In this document: positions 25,167 to 33,318 of the stretch, piece by piece
Layout of the letters: each line of letters starts with the position of its first letter
How positions within the stretch are numbered: position 1 is the stretch's first letter
Source of the DNA: Spirochaetae bacterium HGW-Spirochaetae-2
Lineage (GTDB): Bacteria; Spirochaetota; Spirochaetia; Sphaerochaetales; Sphaerochaetaceae
Length of the DNA stretch: 64,000 nt
Direction: 5' to 3'
Assembly: GCA_002839355.1 (NCBI GenBank)
Contig: PGXW01000002.1
Location: 1-64,000, forward strand
The notes under the pieces: model-generated
Told to the model about the DNA's origin: nothing
Seen by the model: the letters and a program-made list of their open reading frames with translations, nothing else
The model's database searches: none
Program-made: the position numbers and the translations under genes

Positions 25167-25934
25167 AGTTTTTCCTTAGGTTTCTTCCTCTAGGATCATC
25201 CGGCAAATTGTTTTTATCGAGTTGTTGGGTGCCAGATCCAGCCGCTGCTTCGCATTGGAGGATCATCGGCGAGGTTGAAATACATGAATAGTTGGAAGGA
25301 ATCTTCGATACCGCGCGATTGCCCGATAGAATACAAGCTTCTAAATCCCTCGGGGAACAGATTGCACTTACTGACTTTAAGGTCCTTAAGCTAAAGGAGA
25401 TAAGGATGCTGCCCGTTGGTTGGCAGGTACTGCCCACTTGAATCCGGACCGAACGACTTTCGCATAGGACATTACCTGGTGAAAGACTTCTTCTTACCTT
25501 AATAGTATCGATTTATCCAAGCTTTGTCAATCAATTATTATCATTATCTATCAATTATTAATAATATATGTTATTTACTGTTATTTATTAATAATTTATA
25601 GCTTTTTTTATTATTTATTACTTTTAATTATTTATTTCCATCATTTTAATGATCTATTGGTGCTTCTTGCAGTCGTAAGAAGGTTTGGGCCCGACAGATT
25701 TGTAGACTTCAAAGCAAAGTCCTTTAATTTTAATGCATCGCTTGTCAGATTCAAAATTGTTCCGTGGAGAAAAATCGGAGCCGATTGTGGGGATTACGTT
25801 ACCATATCGAAGAGCATGGATACTTCGATTTGAACAATTACAGGTTTATGATTGTTACCCTGGTATCTCCCCTCTGGATACTCCAGGTAAAAGTTTGGAA
25901 GAGGAATTTCTAAGACTGAGACAACTACCATCAC
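25167..25934. other. Long leader and AT-rich spacer upstream of the lipoprotein
   Basis: About 770 bases without a supported gene. 25510-25660 is extremely AT-rich, almost only A/T. Nearer the lipoprotein start (25380-25460, minus strand) are inverted repeats, including TTAAGG-T-CCTTAA at 25377-25389 and GGCAG-TAC-CTGCC, which could belong to a structured 5' leader. The plus-strand frame at 25733-26083 overlaps the CI-like gene and looks non-coding. Confidence 0.4.
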
Positions 25935-26642
25935 CTAATAGGGATGACAATGAACCCACCCTACGACTTTCCCAAGAATTACCATGTGTTCGTTGCGCAT
26001 TTCCACTTTCTCAGTCGAATAATGGGAATTTTCGCTATGGATATAGATCAATTGCTCTACAGCCCGGAATTCGAGTCTCTTGACTTTGACCTCACCAAAT
26101 AGAAGAATCACATAAATCCCATTTTCACTGATACGTCCATGGACAAAAATGACTAGATCACCTTCGAACAATTGAATTCCAATCATACTGTCACCTTTGA
26201 CTGATGTCGCAACCAAAGAAGATGTATCAACGTCCTTGGCTATCCTTTTGAGTATCCGAACATAGCCGATAAAGTGATTTTTACGTAGACCGACTTCACC
26301 CGGACCGATAGAGATTCGTTGAGGGATAACCGGTACCACGACAGATGTCTCCTCGTCGTATCCAACGTTGATACTGGTGTAAGCCTGGACAACTGGCTTG
26401 TATGGCAGGACATAGTCATCGTCGGGAAGCTCCAGTTCTTCTCCCGTAATCAAGTACTCTGTGGTTGTCGAGAAGATTTTGGCGATTTTTACACAGACCA
26501 AACCATTTGGAACATACGATCGCTTTTTCCAATCTTCGACTGTCCGATGACTTTTCCCAATCTTCTCTGCCAGCCGTAGTTGTGTCATCCCCTGGATTTC
26601 ACGTAAAGAATCGACACGATTCCAAAAGTCTTTCATGTGCAT
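25935..26642 (-). CDS. CI-like repressor: HTH plus LexA/S24-type peptidase domain
   Basis: 235 residues. The HTH (residues about 5-65: LREIQGMTQLRLAEKIGK, SHRTVEDWKK) is followed by YLITG, a sequence shared with the HTH protein at 45887-46282. Residues about 120-225 are an S24-like domain with the serine of GDSMIGIQLFEGDLVI and the lysine of VKVKRLEF, the catalytic dyad of LexA/CI proteins. No obvious Ala-Gly or Cys-Gly cleavage site is visible in the linker, so self-cleavage is uncertain. It is divergent from a small RHH-type gene across an inverted repeat, as in phage-like or mobile-element control regions. GAGG precedes the ATG. Confidence 0.85.
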   Translation of the reverse strand: MHMKDFWNRVDSLREIQGMTQLRLAEKIGKSHRTVEDWKKRSYVPNGLVCVKIAKIFSTTTEYLITGEELELPDDDYVLPYKPVVQAYTSINVGYDEETSVVVPVIPQRISIGPGEVGLRKNHFIGYVRILKRIAKDVDTSSLVATSVKGDSMIGIQLFEGDLVIFVHGRISENGIYVILLFGEVKVKRLEFRAVEQLIYIHSENSHYSTEKVEMRNEHMVILGKVVGWVHCHPY

Positions 26643-26725
26643 ATATTACCTCTACCTACAGCTATAGAACGGATTTTCAGTGTTGATTTTATGATTATAC
26701 AGAATGTTGTTGATTTTACACGAAA

Positions 26726-26767
26726 ACACAGTATATAGTATGGATATGAATAACGTATATACAGTGT
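26726..26767. promoter_or_regulatory. Inverted repeat over the start of the RHH-like gene
   Basis: ACACAGTATATAG (26726-26738) and GTATATACAGTGT (26755-26767) are inverted copies matching at 11 of 13 positions. They flank the start codon at 26740 and could be the operator of the RHH protein or the neighbouring CI-like repressor. Confidence 0.5.
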
Positions 26768-26931
26768 ATGTTGGTATTAGAATCCCACAAGAGGTAGTTA
26801 TCAAAGCAAAAAAATATGTTGCCGAGCGACCGGGGTTAACCCTATCCCAATTATACAAGCTGTCTGTTCTAGAATACATGGATAATCACAAGAAGGATTT
26901 CGATTCTCAAGACGAATACTATGGCAGATGA
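26740..26931 (+). CDS. Small ribbon-helix-helix-like protein
   Basis: 63 residues: a short beta strand (VYTVYVGIRIP) followed by two helices (QEVVIKAKKYVAE and LTLSQLYKLSVLEYMDNHKK), the layout of Arc/CopG/MetJ DNA-binding proteins. A second in-frame ATG at 26746 is possible; there is no clear ribosome-binding site, so it could be leaderless. It is divergent from the CI-like repressor. It may be an antitoxin without toxin or an autoregulator. Confidence 0.55.
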   Translation: MDMNNVYTVYVGIRIPQEVVIKAKKYVAERPGLTLSQLYKLSVLEYMDNHKKDFDSQDEYYGR

Positions 26932-27272
26932 TTATTCTCTTGCGATTACAACCTTTGCTAACTATTGAATTTTCCATCGCAGTTCCCCCAACTATTCTTA
27001 TGGGTGGGCAAGCGGTTTCGAGAATCTTGGATTATTGTATAACCTGAACCAAATGGGAGGGAGACCGATTTAGTTCCGCGCTGACTAAAATGTACGGAGG
27101 GGCAAGTCGCTGGAAAATCCCTTCTTGACCGCGTACGCATATGATAGATTTCTCCACCAATACGGCAAATACAATAACGCAATTATGTTTGCTCATTTTG
27201 CTGCTAAATATTACGGATACTGGAAATATGTGTACAAAGAATTAGATATCTGACTGGTTTGTGGGGATTCAT
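26932..27272. other. Intergenic region before the second EAL gene
   Basis: About 340 bases. No gene, hairpin or recognised regulatory motif found; it must carry the promoter of the EAL gene. Confidence 0.4.
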
Positions 27273-29207
27273 ATGCATGACTTGGAGGCTGATGTTCTTT
27301 CCATCGTATTGTTGCTTTTTATTTTTTTTGATGTTCGGAGATTTCCTTTACCAAAAAAAGACAAGGGAAGCATTTTTTTTGCCGAATTATCGGTTATCTA
27401 TTCAATATTCCTTGTAATCTCGTTGTTGGTGTATGCCTGTACCATGAAATTCATGGCATTCCCAATGTATGTCGAGCGGTCGTTGTGGGCACTGCATGTC
27501 ATATCATTTCCATTCATGCTCCTACTGTGGGCTCACTTCAACGCTATAAATGTTATCGAGGACAGGAGGAAAGTATCAATTCACACCAAGATACTTGTGG
27601 CTCCTTTGGTTGCCCTGTCGGCACTCATGATTGCAGATATTCCGCATCAGCATTTTTTCATGTTTGGTCGACATCATGAGCACTTGCCGAAAATCCTTGG
27701 TTCATACCTCATAATTACCCTTTCCCTCCTCTATTGTCTGGCAATGATTCTCATTGTGTTAATCAATATCAAAGAACTCCCGGGATCAAGGTTGTTCCTC
27801 TTCATGCTTACTCCTTCTACATTATTGATTTCCATAGTCTTTTTCTGGTATATGCACGACCATACCCAATTTACCGTGGTTTCCTCATTTCTACTGATTC
27901 TCAATTATCTGATAATCCACCGGGATTCTGTGGTTGTCGATACTCTGACAAATCTTCCGACAAAATCGCTGTTCAATCGTCGATTGCTTAAAATATTCAG
28001 ATTGCAGTTGGAAAGCACTGTAATCATCTTGGATATTGAGAATTTTAGATTTTTCAACAAACGGTATGGCAGGGTGATTGGGGACAGGATGTTGGCCCAA
28101 GTGGCGGAATTCCTGGTTTCATTGGAAGGTCGACACGAGACGTATAGATTTGACAATGATTGTTTCTGCATATGTATCCCAAAGTCAGACAGGCATATGG
28201 TTGAGGGGTTGGTGCAACAGATTGAAGAGAGAATGCAAAATTCGTGGCAGTTGGATGTTAATCAAGTGCACATCCAAATCAATTGCGCAATCATCGATAT
28301 TCCTGAACAAGCTTCAGACTATGATGAATTCAAGAACGCAGTAGACCAGTTGTTCATAGAAATAAAATCCGGCCGCAGGGAAAACATTATCATCTATAAT
28401 CGTGAGAATTCCATTAACCAACAAAAGAAATTGGACATCGTTTCCGCATTACGGGATTCGATAAGGAACCCGGAACAGGTTAAAGTATACTTTCAACCGA
28501 TTTATAATGTGAATGATTCGAAAATGGTATCTGCTGAAGCACTTATGAGAATCCAAGACAGCAATCTTGGTTTCCTGACACCCGGAGAATTCATCCCTAT
28601 CGCCGAACAAACCGGACTGATAATCCACCTCACCGAGATTGTGCTATCAAAGGTGTGCACTGTAATCAACCAATTGTCAAAAGAGAAAAATACCATTGAC
28701 CATATTTCGGTGAACCTCTCTGGTGAAGATTTTTCTTCTTCTGCCATTAGCAAGAAATTGATGAACATCATATCAAAGGAAGGGGTAAACCCGGAACGAA
28801 TTGGATTTGAAATCACCGAATCAATGATGTTGCAATCCTACGAGGAGGTAGCTAAGGTAATAATTGAAATGTCTTTGAAGAAAGTTACATTTGCCTTGGA
28901 TGATTTTGGCAAGGGGTATTCCAACTTGCAGGTATTGATGGAGTTACCGTACAATTATGTCAAGATTGATAGAAGTGTAATCGCCAAGTCAACGATCAAT
29001 CCAAAAATGCTGACATTGCTTACGGAAATGTTACACAAGATGGAAAAACAAATAGTCGCGGAAGGTGTCGAGACTGAGGAAGAGTTGGCATTGATCAAAC
29101 GTATTGGCATTGAACGTGTGCAAGGTTATTATTTCTCCAAACCCTTACCTGAAGAAGAATTTCTGGAACTGGTTAAAAGGGCTTCCAACATTGTGGACAG
29201 AATATGA
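27273..29207 (+). CDS. Membrane EAL phosphodiesterase with degenerate GGDEF domain (paralogue)
   Basis: 644 residues, the same design as 2152-4095 along its whole length: about seven N-terminal membrane segments, a GGDEF fold whose motif has decayed to DNDCF, and a complete EAL domain (AEALMR, NLSGEDF, EITES, DDFGKGYSN, YVKIDRS, VAEGVET, VQGYYFSKPLP). It should degrade c-di-GMP. The frame opens with GTG at 27261, but the ATG at 27273 follows GGGGA and aligns with the start of the paralogue (MHDLEADVLS against MHYLEATLLS). Codons end more often in A/T than in the other copy, so the duplication is old or one copy was acquired. Confidence 0.92.
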   Translation: MHDLEADVLSIVLLLFIFFDVRRFPLPKKDKGSIFFAELSVIYSIFLVISLLVYACTMKFMAFPMYVERSLWALHVISFPFMLLLWAHFNAINVIEDRRKVSIHTKILVAPLVALSALMIADIPHQHFFMFGRHHEHLPKILGSYLIITLSLLYCLAMILIVLINIKELPGSRLFLFMLTPSTLLISIVFFWYMHDHTQFTVVSSFLLILNYLIIHRDSVVVDTLTNLPTKSLFNRRLLKIFRLQLESTVIILDIENFRFFNKRYGRVIGDRMLAQVAEFLVSLEGRHETYRFDNDCFCICIPKSDRHMVEGLVQQIEERMQNSWQLDVNQVHIQINCAIIDIPEQASDYDEFKNAVDQLFIEIKSGRRENIIIYNRENSINQQKKLDIVSALRDSIRNPEQVKVYFQPIYNVNDSKMVSAEALMRIQDSNLGFLTPGEFIPIAEQTGLIIHLTEIVLSKVCTVINQLSKEKNTIDHISVNLSGEDFSSSAISKKLMNIISKEGVNPERIGFEITESMMLQSYEEVAKVIIEMSLKKVTFALDDFGKGYSNLQVLMELPYNYVKIDRSVIAKSTINPKMLTLLTEMLHKMEKQIVAEGVETEEELALIKRIGIERVQGYYFSKPLPEEEFLELVKRASNIVDRI

Positions 29208-29406
29208 TAAGACAAATGGTCCGCAACAAATCCATGGGATGGTAATAGGGGTCGGATAGCGAATGAATTGATTGGCTTTTCTTCGCATCAGCACAGGATA
29301 GCGGAAGGTGAACAAATATCCTGGGATAGGGGATAAGGTGGAAGAATTTGTCTAAAAAATGTTTTATCAGCTCAGGGAGATTGATAAATTATGGGTGGAG
29401 ATGACA

Positions 29407-30510
29407 TTAATCTTCTCCATGCCCTGCAACTTCAACAATCTTGGCTATCTGCCCATCAAGTTCAGCGCCAAGTCCCTCGACATCGGTTCCCAAGAATCCA
29501 CGGATCAGCATGGAAATCGCCTCACGTTCCTCCATACCCTTCGACATCAGATACTGTACCTGCTCCGGGGCAATCTTTCCAATACTGGCCTCGTGGCTCA
29601 TCCGGGCATCAGGATGCATTGATCGTAAACCCGGTACCGATTCAATATACCCACCCTCGCCACAAAAAAGCAACATGCCCGCACAATCCACATGAGCTTT
29701 ACAGGAAGCTACTCCCACCAAAAGACCTCCTTGGTTCATGACTCCACCGGTACATACACCCCGGTGTGCCAATTCTGCTGACGTATCCTCGGCATTCAGG
29801 TATACGGTACCGCCGGTTTCGATAACCGAACCAGGGGAAGCGAGCACAACTGTCAGATACTTCGCCGAGGCCCCTTTTCCAATTAACCATGATTGTGGAT
29901 TGCTGACAAAGTGCTTGGCCGGGCGTAATGAAACATAGTTGCTTTCGAACCGCCCCCCCTCCTCAACAACTGTACCCGTATGGGGGTACACGAATTGTTC
30001 GGAACCCCAAGCGTGCACCATGGTGCTGACAAGTCTTGCATTCTTACCTATGTATTGTTCTTCTATAGCAATATGGGTGCCCGTTTTTATCTCATGTCCC
30101 GCTAAGCAACCGGTGATCAATTGCAGTTCCGAATCTTCCTCCAGAATAATCACATTATGGATTATCTGGACGATATCTTCGTTTTTCATGTACATGGCGG
30201 CCTGAACGGGAAAAGCTATTTTAACCCCTTTATCCACGTGTAGAAAAAAGCCCAGGGGATCAACCTCTTTCGCACAACGTGAAACTGTTTCATCCAGGTC
30301 GGCTGGGAGGGCTTTGAAAAAGTATTGTTCCCTCAACCAAGAGTACCGTTCCAATGCAGATGAAATCGGCATCAATTCAAAACCACGGGTATTGTTCTCT
30401 AGGCAAACCTGTGCAAGGTCGCACACGACGATGGTAGCCGAACGTACGGTACTTCCCAGATATACTCCCGTTACCGTCAAGGCCTCTCGATCAGCATCGT
30501 TCAAAACCAT
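29407..30510 (-). CDS. sufB: SufB/SufD-family Fe-S cluster scaffold protein
   Basis: 367 residues, shorter than classical SufB (about 480). The beta-helix core is recognisable by VIILEEDSELQLITGC, the long parallel repeats, and the C-terminal helical signature MSHEASIGKIAPEQVQYLMSKG typical of SufB/SufD. A Cys-containing loop GMLLFCGEGGYIESVPGLRSMHPDA is present. With the SufC-like ATPase 90 bases upstream it forms a two-gene SufC-SufB unit, like the minimal SMS/SufBC systems of anaerobes and archaea, in which one SufB-type protein makes a homodimeric scaffold. No sufS, sufU or sufD lies in the window. Confidence 0.88.
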   Translation of the reverse strand: MVLNDADREALTVTGVYLGSTVRSATIVVCDLAQVCLENNTRGFELMPISSALERYSWLREQYFFKALPADLDETVSRCAKEVDPLGFFLHVDKGVKIAFPVQAAMYMKNEDIVQIIHNVIILEEDSELQLITGCLAGHEIKTGTHIAIEEQYIGKNARLVSTMVHAWGSEQFVYPHTGTVVEEGGRFESNYVSLRPAKHFVSNPQSWLIGKGASAKYLTVVLASPGSVIETGGTVYLNAEDTSAELAHRGVCTGGVMNQGGLLVGVASCKAHVDCAGMLLFCGEGGYIESVPGLRSMHPDARMSHEASIGKIAPEQVQYLMSKGMEEREAISMLIRGFLGTDVEGLGAELDGQIAKIVEVAGHGED

Positions 30511-30600
30511 GACATATCCTCCTTCCAGTCTATTGAACCCTTACATATTCCCATATGCCCTAGACACTCGATCCGGATCCTATCCGCCAGAACCTGCTTC

Positions 30601-31365
30601 TCATCTCGCACCCATGCATCGTATACATGAATCGTATCCGAAATTGTTGATATGCTTCATCAGAATGGTTGGATTCCCCGAGCACCCTATCTGCCCATTC
30701 ACCATCACATACGCCTTATCGATGGGGAAGCTTCGCAGGATGCTTCCACAATGCGTAATGATCAGCCCTGCTTTTCTATGTACGGGATGATCCGGATCGA
30801 ATGTAAACAGCCGATTGATCAGTTCTCCCATCAAGGAGAGAGCTTCCACATCCACGCCAGAATCAGGTTCGTCCAACATAGAAAAAATGGGTGACAATGC
30901 GAGAAGCTGCAACAGTTCAGCTCGTTTGATTTCTCCACCCGACAATCCATGATTAATATCCCGGTCCAATAACGACTCCATACGTGAAGAAACGGCAAGT
31001 CCAGAGATCTTCTTTTCGGGGTTGTCTTCATTTCGAAAAAAATAGGCAAGAATATCTCGGAGCGTAACTCCCCTGATCGTAGGCGGACGCTGTTGCGCGA
31101 GGGCAATTCCCAATCGAGCGCGTTCACACACATCGGATTCCGTGATATCCTTCCCTTGGAACAGGATAGTACCATGAGTCACTTCATATTCTGAAAACCC
31201 CATGATAGCCATCATCAATGAGGTTTTCCCGCTCCCGTTCTGTCCTAAAAGGGCATGCACTTCTCCATCCGGAATTTCAAGATCAATATGGTTGAGTACT
31301 TCTTCAGTACCTACACGAACACAAAGATCCTTGATTTCAAGTATATTGCCATTGGATTTGCTCAT
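30601..31365 (-). CDS. sufC: SufC-like ABC ATPase for Fe-S cluster assembly
   Basis: 254 residues. Walker A is LGQNGSGKTSLM, the signature motif LSGGEIKRAELLQ, Walker B FSMLDEPDSGVDVEAL; the SGGE.KR-type signature with DEPDSG(V/L)D is specific for SufC rather than transport ATPases. It hydrolyses ATP to drive conformational change in the SufB scaffold. The start at 31365 follows GGAGGT; the frame is open further upstream. It is the first gene of a two-gene unit. Confidence 0.9.
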   Translation of the reverse strand: MSKSNGNILEIKDLCVRVGTEEVLNHIDLEIPDGEVHALLGQNGSGKTSLMMAIMGFSEYEVTHGTILFQGKDITESDVCERARLGIALAQQRPPTIRGVTLRDILAYFFRNEDNPEKKISGLAVSSRMESLLDRDINHGLSGGEIKRAELLQLLALSPIFSMLDEPDSGVDVEALSLMGELINRLFTFDPDHPVHRKAGLIITHCGSILRSFPIDKAYVMVNGQIGCSGNPTILMKHINNFGYDSCIRCMGAR

Positions 31366-31572
31366 CGTTACCTCCAACAAAATCCCCGCCCGTCGGTTGC
31401 CTATTCTCGGCATGCAACCCTACAATCGAGAACCCAGACTGGACCGGAATATGCCCAGGTATGTCAAAAGCAGACAACGGTACGAAATACAGTAGGGAAA
31501 ACTCGCCGACTATGATAGGATCTTTTGTCCGCAGTCTTTTCATTCCATGACGTACTCCCTTGCATGGTACTC

Positions 31573-33318
31573 CTATATGTTCCATCCGGCGCTATCCTGC
31601 TGAATCTGCCACATCCTTGCATACGTTCCTTTCTTGGCCAGTAGTTGTTCATGGGAACCTTTTTCAACAAGTGTACCCCCGTCAAGCACCACAATGGTGT
31701 CGGCCTTGGCTACGGTTCGCATGCGATGGGCAATGATCAGAACAGTCTTTTCATGGATCAACTCAGCTAAGGCTGCTTGGATTTTCGTCTCGTTCTCAAC
31801 GTCCAGTGAAGCGGTCGCTTCATCGAGTAGAACGATCGGAGCATCCTTCAACAATGCACGGGCAATGGAAACCCGCTGTCTCTCACCACCGGAGAGAGTC
31901 TCGCCATTCTCTCCAATTACCGTATGGTACCCTTGCGGCATATTGCGCACAAACTCATCACATTGGGCAAGTTCAGCCGCCCGCATGACCTCATCGTCGG
32001 TCGCATCGCGCCTACCAATACGTATATTGTCCAGTATGGATGTATTGAACAACACGACATCCTGGAACACCACCGAATATTGCTCAAGAAGCGTTTCTGG
32101 ATCAACTTCCTTGATGTCATATCCTCCCAATCGTATCGTTCCTCCATCACAATCCCAGAATCGTGCTGCAAGCTTCGCACACGTGCTCTTTCCTCCTCCC
32201 GACGGTCCTACCAGAGCAGTGATTTCCCCTTGTTTCGCCGTAAAGGACACCTCCTTGACAACCTGTTTCTCCTCTTCATAGGAAAACGAAACATTGTTGA
32301 ACTCAATGTCGTAGTTCTCCGGATCGAACACCGTAGTACCCTGTTGGATTGCCAGGGCTTCCATCCCATTCATGCGATTGATACGCACATCGAGGAAGAA
32401 GAGCGCAGCAAGATTGTTGAAGACCTCTCCCATCGGTGCATAGATGCGCGAGGCAACCAGCAGAAATACCAGATACGTGAACAGATCAATACTCCTGGAG
32501 AAGAGGAGATTGGCACCAACGATAATGACACTGACCAAGCCTAGCTTGAGAAAACTTTGGGAGGAATTCACCAAACCACCGACAAGAAGCTCCCCTTTGA
32601 TCAATTGCTTCTCGTACCGGTCTATCGCCGTGTGCAGCGTACGAAGGTACGAAGCTTCCTGCCGGTACGATTTGATCTCTTGAATGGTTTCCAAACCCTC
32701 CTGGATATGTTCGCTTACTTCCCGTTTGATCTGGTAGCCGGTGAAGAATTCCCTATGCTGGATATTCTTCGATACTAGAATGATTGCCGCTGCACAGGGA
32801 ACGACCCAGAACAGGGCGAGTGACAGTTGCCAGTTATAGATGAACAAACCGACAGCCATGAGCAAAATACTCAGGATGGAAGCGAACAGTTGCGGCACAG
32901 CGTGGCTGAATGTATGCTCAAGGTCGGTACAATCCTCCATGATGGTGGACGTGAGGTCGGAAAGGTCCTTCTCCCCGAAAAAAGCCAATGGCAGCCGCCT
33001 CAGTTTTTCCGCCAAGGATATTCTGCGGTTGGCACTCTCTTCATATACGGTGGTATAGGTGCTTCTATACTGGAATATCGCAATCATGAACATAAGAAAC
33101 ATGAAGCCGACACCAAGCAGGATATAGTACCGAAGGCCGTTTTTTACTTCTACAAATGGATTGAATACGCTGGATAGATAATCATCCAGAAACGAGAACA
33201 TATACACGGCAGGAAGCATGAGCGCGAGGTTCTGGACCATAGTCCACAATGTACCGATGACAAAATCCCTTGCTCCCTTATGAGACAAGGCGAACCGCTT
33301 TTGTATGAAACTAAGCAT
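31573..33318 (-). CDS. ABC exporter-type half transporter (second of a heterodimer)
   Basis: 581 residues: six membrane helices (about 1-310) then a nucleotide-binding domain with Walker A GPSGGGKST, Q-loop VFQDVVLF, signature LSGGERQRVS, Walker B IVLLDEATAS and switch histidine IIAHRM. All catalytic residues are intact. Its ATG overlaps the last eight bases of the upstream half-transporter gene, indicating a heterodimer made in equal amounts. Exporter-fold pairs of this kind next to iron genes include siderophore importers (YbtPQ, IrtAB) as well as drug exporters. A palindrome shared with feoA lies upstream of the operon (35309-35324), favouring an iron-related role (inference). GGAGG precedes the ATG. 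Confidence 0.88.
   Translation of the reverse strand: MLSFIQKRFALSHKGARDFVIGTLWTMVQNLALMLPAVYMFSFLDDYLSSVFNPFVEVKNGLRYYILLGVGFMFLMFMIAIFQYRSTYTTVYEESANRRISLAEKLRRLPLAFFGEKDLSDLTSTIMEDCTDLEHTFSHAVPQLFASILSILLMAVGLFIYNWQLSLALFWVVPCAAAIILVSKNIQHREFFTGYQIKREVSEHIQEGLETIQEIKSYRQEASYLRTLHTAIDRYEKQLIKGELLVGGLVNSSQSFLKLGLVSVIIVGANLLFSRSIDLFTYLVFLLVASRIYAPMGEVFNNLAALFFLDVRINRMNGMEALAIQQGTTVFDPENYDIEFNNVSFSYEEEKQVVKEVSFTAKQGEITALVGPSGGGKSTCAKLAARFWDCDGGTIRLGGYDIKEVDPETLLEQYSVVFQDVVLFNTSILDNIRIGRRDATDDEVMRAAELAQCDEFVRNMPQGYHTVIGENGETLSGGERQRVSIARALLKDAPIVLLDEATASLDVENETKIQAALAELIHEKTVLIIAHRMRTVAKADTIVVLDGGTLVEKGSHEQLLAKKGTYARMWQIQQDSAGWNI

Noticed and set aside
25370-25460. c-di-GMP or other known riboswitch upstream of the lipoprotein
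   Set aside because: Hairpins are present but the conserved bases of the riboswitch classes I know are not.
25733-26083. 116-residue plus-strand frame
   Set aside because: It overlaps the CI-like gene, lacks a ribosome-binding site and has no recognisable motif.
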